The notes under the pieces: model-generated
Database searches by the model: none
Told to the model about the DNA's origin: nothing
Seen by the model: the letters and a program-made list of their open reading frames with translations, nothing else
Assembly (NCBI GenBank): GCA_028707105.1
Contig: JAQTUY010000023.1
Location: 1-16,499 of the forward strand
Direction: 5' to 3'
Length of the DNA stretch: 16,499 nucleotides
Source of the DNA: Candidatus Omnitrophota bacterium
GTDB taxonomy: Bacteria; Omnitrophota; Koll11; Gygaellales; JAQTUY01
Shown: positions 7,912 to 14,385 of the stretch, one piece after another
Numbering within the stretch: position 1 is the stretch's first letter
How the letters are laid out: the number at the start of each line of letters is the position of its first letter
Translations under genes and position numbers: made by a program

Positions 7912-8672
7912 TGAAAAAGTGGTATGAGTCGTTATTCGAAAACTATGCTCATAAATATGATAAGGAATGTTTTGTTCAGGGGACGCTTGGTGAATGCGAT
8001 TTTATCGAACAGGAGTTAAAGCATAACAAAAATGTAAGAATACTTGATGTCGGATGCGGGACAGGCAGGCATTCGATTGAACTTACAAAAAGAGGATACA
8101 GCGTTACCGGCGTTGACCTTTCCGGGAATCAGATAAAAAGGGCAAGAGAAAAGGCACAAGAGGCAAGGGTAGCCATCGATTTCCAAATACAAGATGCGCG
8201 CAATCTCTCTTTTGACGGCGCATTTGATCTGGCGATTATGTTGTGTGAAGGTGGATTCTCTCTTATGGAAACAGATGAGATGAACTTTGAGATCCTCGAG
8301 AACGCAACAAAAGCGCTAACAAGTAAAGGCAAGCTTATTTTCACCACATTAAACGGATTGTTCCCGCTGTTTCATCCGGTCAATGAATTCTATAAGTCGG
8401 CGCAGAAAGAAGGCCAGTCCCAGTGTAAGGAGTGCTCTTTTGATCTAATGACTTTCCGTGATCATAACACTGCTGTTTTTGAGGATGATTCCGGCAATAA
8501 AAGGGAGCTTAAGTGTAACGAGCGTTATTACGTGCCCAGCGAGATAACCTGGCTTTTAAAGACGCTTGGGTTCAAAAAGATCGATATATTTGGCGCTAAG
8601 CTTGGAGCATACTCAAGAAACGATAAGCTTACCACGGAGGATTTTGAAATGCTCGTGATTGCGGAAAAATAA
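7911..8672 (+). CDS. Class I SAM-dependent methyltransferase
   Basis: A 253-residue soluble protein with the Rossmann-type methyltransferase fold. Motif I is ILDVGCGTGRHS (D46 to G52), followed by VTGVDLSGNQIKRAREKA (acidic residue binding the ribose of SAM), a FQIQDARNL strand for motif III, and FDLAIMLCEGGFSLM for motif IV. It belongs to the broad Methyltransf_25/11 group; the substrate cannot be predicted. A CxxC (QCKEC) occurs in the second half and may be structural. It starts at ATG 7911, overlapping the antiporter stop by one base, with AAGGAGA at 7901-7907 as a good ribosome binding site. Sampled lines in this gene have about 40-45% GC against about 55-57% in sampled flanking genes. 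Its AT-rich codon use is shared by the three genes that follow, so it may have arrived with them. Confidence 0.82.
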   Translation: MKKWYESLFENYAHKYDKECFVQGTLGECDFIEQELKHNKNVRILDVGCGTGRHSIELTKRGYSVTGVDLSGNQIKRAREKAQEARVAIDFQIQDARNLSFDGAFDLAIMLCEGGFSLMETDEMNFEILENATKALTSKGKLIFTTLNGLFPLFHPVNEFYKSAQKEGQSQCKECSFDLMTFRDHNTAVFEDDSGNKRELKCNERYYVPSEITWLLKTLGFKKIDIFGAKLGAYSRNDKLTTEDFEMLVIAEK

Positions 8673-8689
8673 AAAAAGGAGCCGATACG

Positions 8690-9010
8690 ATGAAAATAGG
8701 AGTGGTTATTTCCAGTAATGATGCGGAGACCTGCTGGAACGCGATCCGGTATGCCAACTTTGCACTCGGGCAGAAGGACGAGGTTAAAATCTTCTTTATG
8801 GGAAAGGGCGTTGAATATCAAAAGGTCAGTACAGAGAAATTCAATACTGTTGAGCAGGCAGAGAAATTTATGCAAGCAAGTGGTAAAATTTATGCTTGTG
8901 GAAGCTGTATTAAATCCCGGGAGCAGGAGGGTTCCGAGATGTGCCCGATCTCGACCATGAAGGAGATGTATGATATCGTTAAAGAGAGCGATAAGATTGT
9001 GACTTTTTAA
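8690..9010 (+). CDS. DsrE/DsrF-like (TusD-type) sulfur-relay family protein
   Basis: A 106-residue protein starting at ATG 8690, 17 bases after the methyltransferase stop, with an AAGGAG-like ribosome binding site just before. It opens with MKIGVVISSNDAETCWNAIR, a Rossmann-like strand-loop-helix typical of the DsrE/DsrF family. It has a KIFFMGKGVEY strand and a cysteine motif CGSC (C70, C73), then C85 in EMCP, and closes with the DKIVTF strand seen in the family. Family members carry persulfide sulfur on a conserved cysteine (as TusD and DsrE do) or act in cytoplasmic redox chemistry. The CGSCIKSR region is where such a cysteine is expected. No tusB, tusC or dsr genes are adjacent, so a stand-alone role is likely. 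Whether it carries sulfur is inference. Confidence 0.82.
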   Translation: MKIGVVISSNDAETCWNAIRYANFALGQKDEVKIFFMGKGVEYQKVSTEKFNTVEQAEKFMQASGKIYACGSCIKSREQEGSEMCPISTMKEMYDIVKESDKIVTF

Positions 9011-9021
9011 CTGGAGATAAT

Positions 9022-9279
9022 ATGATTGATACAGATAAATTACGCACAGCATTAGCCAATGAACGAACGTTGTTGGCCTATATCCGGACCACGCTGTCCG
9101 CATGGATTTTTGGTATGGCGGCCGTAAAGTTTTTCCCGGAATATTTTCTGATGGTTTGTTTGGGTTGGGGCGCGATCGTAAGCGGCGTTATAATTCTATT
9201 CTGGGGTATTGCTCAATCCCGGAAGCGGCATGTATTGAATGGTGGCGAGACTAAGAATGAAAAAAGCGATACAAATTAA
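9022..9279 (+). CDS. DUF202 (YidH-like) small membrane protein
   Basis: An 85-residue protein that begins with the DUF202 hallmark: LRTALANERTLLAYIRTTLSAWIFGMA, where an NERT-x-LA-x-IRT segment leads into the first membrane helix. Two hydrophobic helices are visible at about residues 28-43 and 46-66, followed by a basic, polar tail (QSRKRH). DUF202 proteins such as E. coli YidH lie in the inner membrane and have no established function. The start at ATG 9022 is preceded by GGAGAT at 9013-9018. The 3' end overlaps the next gene by 23 bases (or 41 if the upstream ATG is used there), so the two are probably translated together. Its base composition matches the neighbouring low-GC genes. Confidence 0.85.
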   Translation: MIDTDKLRTALANERTLLAYIRTTLSAWIFGMAAVKFFPEYFLMVCLGWGAIVSGVIILFWGIAQSRKRHVLNGGETKNEKSDTN

Positions 9280-9736
9280 ACCCATTGGCATTATTCACAC
9301 GCCGTATAAGGAGCCCAAGGGGATCCCTATTCAGGGGAAATTTGAAAAAGGGGTTACCGGTACTGTCCGGCTTTTTCCGAAATATCATGCAGGGCTTAAG
9401 GATATTGAGGGGTTTTCGCACATTGTTCTGATATATCATTTCAACCGTTCAAAAGAGGAGAGTCTTACAGGCAAGCCGTTCCTTGAAGACGTTGAACATG
9501 GAATATTCGCGATCCGCAGTCCTCACAGACCGAATCATATCGGTTTTTCTATTGTGAAGCTGGAAAGCGTAAAGGGCGGAACAATTACATTTTCTGAAGT
9601 TGATATCTTAGACGGCACTCCGCTTTTGGACATCAAGCCTTACGTGAAGCACTTCGACAGCCGGGATAAAGTGAGAAATGGTTGGATAGATAAGCATTTT
9701 AAAAATTGTAGAGTTCCCAAAAGAGCGAAAATATGA
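9257..9736 (+). CDS. TsaA/TrmO-like (UPF0066) SAM-binding protein, putative tRNA A37 N6-methyltransferase
   Basis: A 159-residue protein from the ATG at 9257. It matches the TsaA/YaeB family through its start (IKPIGIIHTPYKEP), the central HGIFAIRSPHRPNHIGFSIVKL segment and the LDGTPLLDIKPYVKHFDS segment, the two most conserved parts. In E. coli, TrmO of this family adds a methyl group to N6 of t6A37 in threonine tRNA. This copy is much shorter than the E. coli protein (about 235 residues) and resembles the compact form found in archaea and many anaerobes, whose substrate is less certain. An in-frame ATG at 9239 would add six residues. I prefer 9257 because family members begin just before the IxPIG strand. 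Neither start has a strong ribosome binding site, fitting coupling to the overlapping DUF202 gene. miaB, another A37-modifying gene, follows 67 bases downstream. Confidence 0.82.
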   Translation: MKKAIQIKPIGIIHTPYKEPKGIPIQGKFEKGVTGTVRLFPKYHAGLKDIEGFSHIVLIYHFNRSKEESLTGKPFLEDVEHGIFAIRSPHRPNHIGFSIVKLESVKGGTITFSEVDILDGTPLLDIKPYVKHFDSRDKVRNGWIDKHFKNCRVPKRAKI

Positions 9737-9803
9737 TGTATCGTATAAATTTATCTGTTCATATAGTTTTAGACACTTGGACGTAGTTGCATAAGGCATT
9801 AAC

Positions 9804-10985
9804 ATGAAAGAAGATAAGAAAAAAGTTTTTTTTCGTACTTTCGGCTGCCAGATGAACGTGAGGGATTCTGAGGTCATCGGCGGGCTGTTGAAAAAAGAGG
9901 GCTTCAGGATAACTGAAGAGCCCAGGGAAGCCGATGTCGTCATTTTTAATACCTGCTCGGTAAGGCAGCATGCCGAGGAAAAGGTCTGGTCGGAGATCGG
10001 CAGGTTTAAAACTGGCGGTAGGCGCGCCGCAAGCCATAAGGTAGAAACAAAGCCGATCATCGGGCTTTGCGGTTGTATGGCTCAGTATCACAAAGAAGGG
10101 GCGTTCGAGAGGTCCGCGCTTATTGACTTTGTCGTCGGCCCCAGCGATATAGATAAGATACCCGGGATAATAAAAAAACTCGCCGGCAGGGGTATCTATG
10201 AAAGCAAGTTCTGGGAAACAGAAGGCACGGGCCGGCCGGAAGAAGTCTATCATACCGGGTTTTACGCCGATAAGGAACATGCTTACGTGGTTATTTCCGA
10301 GGGGTGTTCTAATTACTGTTCATATTGCATTGTTCCTTATGTCCGGGGAGAGATCCGGCACCGAGCGCAGGGCGATATCCTTCAAGAAATAGAGGAAGCT
10401 GTCCAAAAAGGCATAAAGAACATAACCCTGCTGGGGCAGAATGTCAATGCCTACCGGCATGGAGAAGCCGGCTTTATCGGTCTGCTCAAATCGGTTGATT
10501 CCATAAAGGGCTTAAAAAGTTTTAGCTTTGTGACATCGCATCCTAAGGATACATCTGTAGAGCTATTCCAGGCTATGCGGGATTGCCAGAAGCTCAAAAA
10601 ATACCTGCATCTAGCGGTCCAGTCAGGCTCCGATAGGATACTAAAACTGATGAACCGCGGTTATGACAGAAAATTTTATTTGGATTTAGCGGATAAGTAT
10701 CGTAAAATTGTTAAGGACGCCGTATTGACTACGGATATAATCGTAGGTTTTCCGGGAGAGACAAAAGAGGATTTTGATGATACGCGCGATCTGGTGGATA
10801 AAATAAAGTTCAATGCCGCTTTTATTTTTAAGTATTCCCCGCGTCCGGGCACCGCGGCATTCAGGCTGCCGGACGATGTCCCTGATGGAGAAAAGAAGAA
10901 GAGGCACGCGGCGATCTTGAACCTGCAAAAGAGAATATCGAAAACATTCCCCAGAACATATATTAAAGATAAAGATGAAGAATAA
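9804..10985 (+). CDS. miaB: MiaB-type tRNA methylthiotransferase (ms2i6A37), lacking TRAM domain
   Basis: A 393-residue protein. The N-terminal MTTase domain carries the three cysteines for the auxiliary 4Fe-4S cluster: C15 (FGCQMN), C51 (FNTCSVR) and C91 (LCGCMA). The radical SAM domain has CSNYCSYC (C168, C172, C175), followed by LLGQNVNAY, HLAVQSGSD, LKLMNRGY and DIIVGFPGET. This wording is that of MiaB, which adds a methylthio group to i6A37 of tRNAs reading U-starting codons, rather than RimO or MtaB. MiaB normally continues into a TRAM domain for RNA binding, giving about 440-475 residues. Here the protein stops a few residues after the LNLQKRIS helix, so TRAM is missing. The ATG at 9804 has a modest AAGG site at 9792-9795. 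The 3' end overlaps the next gene by 11 bases. The partner gene miaA lies one gene downstream, which supports the call. Confidence 0.9.
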   Translation: MKEDKKKVFFRTFGCQMNVRDSEVIGGLLKKEGFRITEEPREADVVIFNTCSVRQHAEEKVWSEIGRFKTGGRRAASHKVETKPIIGLCGCMAQYHKEGAFERSALIDFVVGPSDIDKIPGIIKKLAGRGIYESKFWETEGTGRPEEVYHTGFYADKEHAYVVISEGCSNYCSYCIVPYVRGEIRHRAQGDILQEIEEAVQKGIKNITLLGQNVNAYRHGEAGFIGLLKSVDSIKGLKSFSFVTSHPKDTSVELFQAMRDCQKLKKYLHLAVQSGSDRILKLMNRGYDRKFYLDLADKYRKIVKDAVLTTDIIVGFPGETKEDFDDTRDLVDKIKFNAAFIFKYSPRPGTAAFRLPDDVPDGEKKKRHAAILNLQKRISKTFPRTYIKDKDEE

Positions 10986-11763
10986 ACAAACGACACATGT
11001 CATGGCTTTCGGGATAATAATAGCCGCCATGTCGATTGCATTTTTTTGCATGGCCTCCCCGTCATGCGCCTTTGACCTGGAGAAAGCCCGTGAATATTTT
11101 GTAAAAGAAGATTACCAGGGCACGATCAAAGAATGCGAGAATATACTGGCGTATAAGGGATATTCCAGGGAACTGGATGAGCTTTATTACATCCTGGGTT
11201 TAAGTTATATGAAGACGGGAAATTACTTACGGGCTTCCGATATATTCGAGATAATAATCAATGAATTCAAGGATAGCGCCTTCAAGGATGACGCTATGCT
11301 GGGGCTGGGGGATACCTATTTCTTAAGGGGCGATTATAACGCCGCGCAAAACCGGTATAAAACCTTTTTAGAAAATGAGCCTTTGACCAGGCTGAAACCT
11401 GCAGTATATTACCGCTTTGCGCAGATCTGCGTGAATAACCGGGACCAAAGAGGGGCCCGGGAGTATATGGAAAAATTAAAAAAGGAATATCCTTTTAGTT
11501 TTGAGTCGCGTATGGAACTTACTCCCGCGCAGGAGGCCCTGTCTTTTACCATACAGGTGGGCGCTTTTTCAAGGAATGACAACGCGCAGAACCTCTGTCG
11601 GATACTCATTGGTAAAGGCTATAAGGCTTATATTGAGGAAGCTTCCTCCGGAAGCGGCCGCGCTTATAAGGTCCGGGTCGGGAAATTATCTTCCCGTTTT
11701 GAAGCCCAACAATTGGAGCGCAAGCTGTCCAATGAGGGATATCCAACCAAGATATTCCCATAA
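10975..11763 (+). CDS. Exported TPR-SPOR domain protein
   Basis: A 262-residue protein. It begins with a basic tip (MKNKQTTH), a hydrophobic stretch and a plausible signal peptidase I site near SPSCA|FD at about residue 33, so it is probably periplasmic. Residues 34-170 hold about three to four tetratricopeptide repeats, visible as paired helices such as LYYILGLSYMKTGNYLRASD and AMLGLGDTYFLRGDYNAAQ. Residues 188-262 are a SPOR domain: FTIQVGAFSRNDNAQNL, then AYKVRVGKLSSRFEAQQL, ending in a GYPTKIF strand. SPOR domains bind peptidoglycan stripped of stem peptides at division sites; TPRs bind protein partners. A role in cell-wall or division-site organisation is therefore inferred. It starts inside the end of miaB (ATG 10975). 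Its TAA is directly followed, in the same frame, by the GTG of miaA. An envelope protein between two tRNA-modification genes is notable. Confidence 0.85.
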   Translation: MKNKQTTHVMAFGIIIAAMSIAFFCMASPSCAFDLEKAREYFVKEDYQGTIKECENILAYKGYSRELDELYYILGLSYMKTGNYLRASDIFEIIINEFKDSAFKDDAMLGLGDTYFLRGDYNAAQNRYKTFLENEPLTRLKPAVYYRFAQICVNNRDQRGAREYMEKLKKEYPFSFESRMELTPAQEALSFTIQVGAFSRNDNAQNLCRILIGKGYKAYIEEASSGSGRAYKVRVGKLSSRFEAQQLERKLSNEGYPTKIFP

Positions 11764-12708
11764 GTGAAAAAGAAAGCCGCCACGCCAATTAAACCCAGGC
11801 CCGGAATAATATTCTTAGTCGGGCCGACCGCCATCGGCAAAAGCCGGGCCGCCGTCCATTTAGCGCGCGAGTTGGGCGCCGAGATTGTTTCAATGGATTC
11901 GATGCAGGTCTATAAAGGCATGGATATTATCAGCGCCAAGCCGACGGCCTCGATGAAAAAAGAGGCCAAACACCATTTGCTGGGTTTGATCGCTCCCTCC
12001 AGGAGCTTTAATGCCTCGGACTACCGCAAGGCGGCGGTCCGCTGCCTGAAAGAGATAATAAAACGCAAAAAAATACCTCTATTTGTCGGGGGCTGCGGTC
12101 TTTATATGAGCGCGCTGCTAGACGGTATATTTACGGAAAAAAAGAAAGACAAGGCTATAAGGAACAGGCTGGAGCGGGAAGCGGCCCGGCTGGGTAAGGA
12201 AGCCCTTTACCAAAGGCTTAAAAAGGCGGATCCTGTTGCGGCCTTAAAGATCCATCCTAATGATTTAAGGCGCGTGATCAGAGCCCTGGAGGTCTATGAA
12301 AAGTGCGGCATTCCTATTTCGCAGCTGCAAAAAAAGCGCAGAGGCATTGCCGCGGATCATGAAGTAAGGGTCTTTGGCCTGAATATGGACCGGGCGCGTT
12401 TATACGGCAGGATAAATAGCCGTGTTGAGGTTATGTTTAGGGACGGGCTGGTAAAAGAGGCAACGCGCCTGCTTAGATCAAGATTGAGCCGGACAGCATC
12501 GGCGGCAATAGGCATACGGGAAGTAAAGGAGTACCTTAAGGGCAGCTATGGCCTGGAAGAGGCCAAAGCCCGGATTATGCGTAACAGCCGGCTTTACGCT
12601 AAAAGGCAGATGACCTGGTTTAGGAAAGATAAGCGCGTTAAGTGGCTGATGATCAAGGATAAAGAAACCGCTCAACATATATCCGCAAGGATACGAAAGG
12701 CTTTATAA
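11764..12708 (+). CDS. miaA: MiaA tRNA dimethylallyltransferase
   Basis: A 314-residue protein, a normal length for MiaA, which transfers a dimethylallyl group to N6 of A37 in tRNAs reading UNN codons and so makes the substrate of MiaB. Visible motifs are the P-loop GPTAIGKS (G20-S27), the catalytic-aspartate segment MDSMQVYKGMDI (D45), AKPT, the VGG-x-GLY loop and the C-terminal SRLYAKRQMTWFR, which equals the usual TR-x-YAKRQ-TWFR. Two small departures are GGCGLY for the common GGTGLY and IGIREVKEYL for the common IGYKE. The start is GTG at 11764, immediately after and in frame with the preceding stop. No ATG or clear ribosome binding site lies before the P-loop, so GTG with termination-reinitiation is the likely mode. 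The stop overlaps the hflX start (TAATG). Confidence 0.93.
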   Translation: MKKKAATPIKPRPGIIFLVGPTAIGKSRAAVHLARELGAEIVSMDSMQVYKGMDIISAKPTASMKKEAKHHLLGLIAPSRSFNASDYRKAAVRCLKEIIKRKKIPLFVGGCGLYMSALLDGIFTEKKKDKAIRNRLEREAARLGKEALYQRLKKADPVAALKIHPNDLRRVIRALEVYEKCGIPISQLQKKRRGIAADHEVRVFGLNMDRARLYGRINSRVEVMFRDGLVKEATRLLRSRLSRTASAAIGIREVKEYLKGSYGLEEAKARIMRNSRLYAKRQMTWFRKDKRVKWLMIKDKETAQHISARIRKAL

Positions 12709-13967
12709 TGGAAAGGACCCTGCTGGTTACTATAAAACTGGATTACCAGGATGATAACTGGAGGCTGGAAGATATCGCTGATGAACTTGAAAGCCTCACC
12801 GAGGCTTGCGGCGCCAAGATAATCGACCATGTCACTTGCCTGCGGGACAGGCCTACGGCAGGCCTTTTCATAGGCAGCGGTAAGGCTGAAGAAATAGCCT
12901 TAATATGCCAGGAAGAAAAAATTGATACCGTGATCTTTAGTGAAGACTTATCCGGGGTCCAGCAGCGCAATCTTGAAGATATCCTGGGGAAAAAAACCAT
13001 TGACCGCACCCAGCTTATCCTGCATATATTTGCCAAACACGCCTCAAGCCTGGAGGGGAAGATGCAGGTTGAACTGGCGCAGCTGCAGTATATTATGCCG
13101 CGCCTGACCGGAAAAGGTATTATTCTCTCCCGTCAGGGGGGAGGTATCGGGACCAGCGGCCCGGGCGAGACGAAATTGGAAGTTGACCGGCGGCGCATCC
13201 GCAAGAGAATAGAGAAACTTAAAGACGACCTTAAACATCTCAGCCTCCATCGCACGACAATGCGTAAAAAGAGGCAGGAGAATTCCGTGGCAAGCATTGC
13301 CCTGGTCGGTTATACCAACGCCGGAAAATCTACCCTTTTAAATCTGCTTACCGGCTCAAACCAGGTCGTGCGCAACGGCCTTTTTACAACCCTTGACCCT
13401 CTGACAAAAAGCCTGCGCCTGCCCAATGGGGAAAACGTGATAATCTCGGATACGGTGGGGTTCTTGCATAACCTGCCGCACCATTTGATAGAAGCTTTTA
13501 AAGCCACCCTTGAGGAGGTATCGCAGTCGGATCTACTGATCCATGTCCTGGATGTAAGCCACCAAAGGACCATGGAGCATTATGAGTCGGTTCTTGAGGT
13601 CTTAAAAGAACTGGAATCTGATCAAAAGCCGATAATTAACGCCTTGAATAAGATCGACCTCCTGGAAGATAAGGCCTGGCTTGGCCGGATGAAAGAGGAT
13701 TTTCCCGGATCTATCGCTATCAGCGCCAAATCAGGGGAGAATATTGACACTCTGATCAAAGAGATCCAGAAAAAATTCGTCTCTAAGATGACAGAACTGG
13801 ATATATCTATTCCTAATACCCGGATGGATCTGATAAACCTTTTTTATCGCGAGGGGCAAGTAAAAGATATCCAGTATCTCGAAAAAAGCATTAAAATTAA
13901 GCTGTTCTTACCTACAATTCTATACCATAAACTATTGGATTCCAAACAGATAGAGAATAACTGTTAG
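12708..13967 (+). CDS. hflX: GTPase HflX
   Basis: A 419-residue protein of the HflX family of ribosome-binding GTPases, which in E. coli splits stalled ribosomes during heat stress. The N-terminal domain includes LRDRPTAGLFIGSGKAEEIA and a DLSGVQQRNLED segment. The linker carries the family signature GGGIGTSGPGETKLEVDRRRI. The G domain has G1 GYTNAGKST (from G201), TTLDPLTK around switch I, G3 DTVGF (D248-F252), G4 NKID (N314-D317) and G5 ISAKSG. A short C-terminal region follows, with the usual LFYREGQV wording. It starts at ATG 12708, overlapping the miaA stop by one base, with GAAAGG at 12695-12700. The miaA-hflX pairing recalls the E. coli order miaA-hfq-hflX, here without hfq. A heat-shock regulator and clpB lie just downstream, in line with a heat-stress role. 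Confidence 0.94.
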   Translation: MERTLLVTIKLDYQDDNWRLEDIADELESLTEACGAKIIDHVTCLRDRPTAGLFIGSGKAEEIALICQEEKIDTVIFSEDLSGVQQRNLEDILGKKTIDRTQLILHIFAKHASSLEGKMQVELAQLQYIMPRLTGKGIILSRQGGGIGTSGPGETKLEVDRRRIRKRIEKLKDDLKHLSLHRTTMRKKRQENSVASIALVGYTNAGKSTLLNLLTGSNQVVRNGLFTTLDPLTKSLRLPNGENVIISDTVGFLHNLPHHLIEAFKATLEEVSQSDLLIHVLDVSHQRTMEHYESVLEVLKELESDQKPIINALNKIDLLEDKAWLGRMKEDFPGSIAISAKSGENIDTLIKEIQKKFVSKMTELDISIPNTRMDLINLFYREGQVKDIQYLEKSIKIKLFLPTILYHKLLDSKQIENNC

Positions 13968-14014
13968 AATAACTAATTATTTTTATCATTTTTCCTTGAC
14001 AAGATAATTATTTT
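13954..14014. repeat. Short direct repeats upstream of the HspR-like gene
   Basis: AGAATAACT occurs twice, at 13954-13962 and 13966-13974, with a 12-base period that spans the hflX stop codon. TAATTATTTT occurs twice, at 13974-13983 and 14005-14014, 31 bases apart (about three helical turns), the second copy inside the promoter spacer. They could be operator half-sites, but the region is AT-rich and chance repeats are possible. Confidence 0.35.
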
Positions 14015-14024
14015 ATGTTAGATT
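13996..14024 (+). promoter_or_regulatory. Sigma70-type promoter of the HspR-like gene
   Basis: A perfect TTGACA at 13996-14001 is followed after 17 bases by TAGATT at 14019-14024 (4 of 6 to TATAAT). It lies in the 88-base gap after hflX and 32 bases before the ATG at 14056, which has a strong AGAAGGGGG ribosome binding site at 14043-14051. The perfect -35 and correct spacing make this the clearest promoter in the window. Confidence 0.65.
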
Positions 14025-14055
14025 TAATACTGGTGAATTAACAGAAGGGGGTAAG

Positions 14056-14319
14056 ATGGGCACCTTTGATATTTTTATCAGCCCTGACGAGCCGGTATAC
14101 GTGATAAGCGTTGTTAGTAAACTTGTAGATCTGCCGGTTTGGACGCTTAGACAATTAGATAAAAGCGGGGTTGTTTGCCCTAAAAGAATAGGCAAAAAGA
14201 GCAGGCTTTATTCTTTAAAAGATGTGAAAAGACTAGAGTATGTGCATTATTTAATGGAGGATAAACACGTGAATATCCATGGTATAAAGATTATTATAGA
14301 AAAGGAATCCGGGGAATAA
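14056..14319 (+). CDS. HspR-like MerR-family transcriptional regulator
   Basis: An 87-residue protein with a MerR-type winged helix-turn-helix. The opening DEPVYVISVVSKLVDLPVWTLR, then LDKSGVVCPKRIGKKSRLYS and DVKRLEYVHYLMEDKHVNIHGIKIII, follow the order and wording of HspR, the heat-shock repressor: a conserved EPVYVIS start, an R-LYS wing, and a short helix where HspR has VNLAGVE-IL. It is shorter than typical HspR, having only the DNA-binding domain and a brief tail. HspR represses chaperone genes including clpB in actinobacteria, binding the HAIR repeat with DnaK as co-repressor. Here it sits directly upstream of clpB behind its own promoter, which supports the role. No HAIR consensus (CTTGAGT-N7-ACTCAAG) was seen in the region. 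A different MerR-like regulator is possible. Confidence 0.75.
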   Translation: MGTFDIFISPDEPVYVISVVSKLVDLPVWTLRQLDKSGVVCPKRIGKKSRLYSLKDVKRLEYVHYLMEDKHVNIHGIKIIIEKESGE

Positions 14320-14335
14320 ATTTTTTTATTTTTAA

Positions 14336-14364
14336 GTTAGCACTCTAATGATTAGACTGCTAAC
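14336..14364. promoter_or_regulatory. CIRCE operator (HrcA binding site) upstream of clpB
   Basis: TTAGCACTC at 14337-14345, a 9-base spacer at 14346-14354 and GACTGCTAA at 14355-14363 match the CIRCE consensus TTAGCACTC-N9-GAGTGCTAA at 17 of 18 arm positions; only the third base of the right arm differs. Flanking G14336 and C14364 extend the pairing by one base. The site ends 21 bases before the clpB ATG, in the usual CIRCE position in the leader. It implies repression by HrcA, whose gene is not in this window. No convincing separate promoter was found for clpB. Confidence 0.9.
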
Positions 14365-14385
14365 AGTATAGCATAGGAGATTGAC

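Noticed and set aside
9239..9256. ATG 9239 as the start of the TsaA-like gene
   Set aside because: It adds only MVARLR before a second ATG, while family members begin just before the IxPIG strand; it remains possible.
9737..9803. Promoter in front of miaB
   Set aside because: AT-rich with loose hexamers such as TTGGAC, but no pair with correct spacing and good -10; read-through from upstream is as likely.
10986..11060. Frameshift hiding the MiaB TRAM domain
   Set aside because: The frames after the stop show no TRAM-like glycine/valine pattern, and the overlapping frame encodes a good signal peptide and TPRs.
13955..13995. Terminator after hflX
   Set aside because: There is a T-rich stretch but no GC-bearing hairpin before it.
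13968..14385. HAIR operator (CTTGAGT-N7-ACTCAAG) for the HspR-like protein
   Set aside because: Searched by eye on both strands; no half-site matched well.
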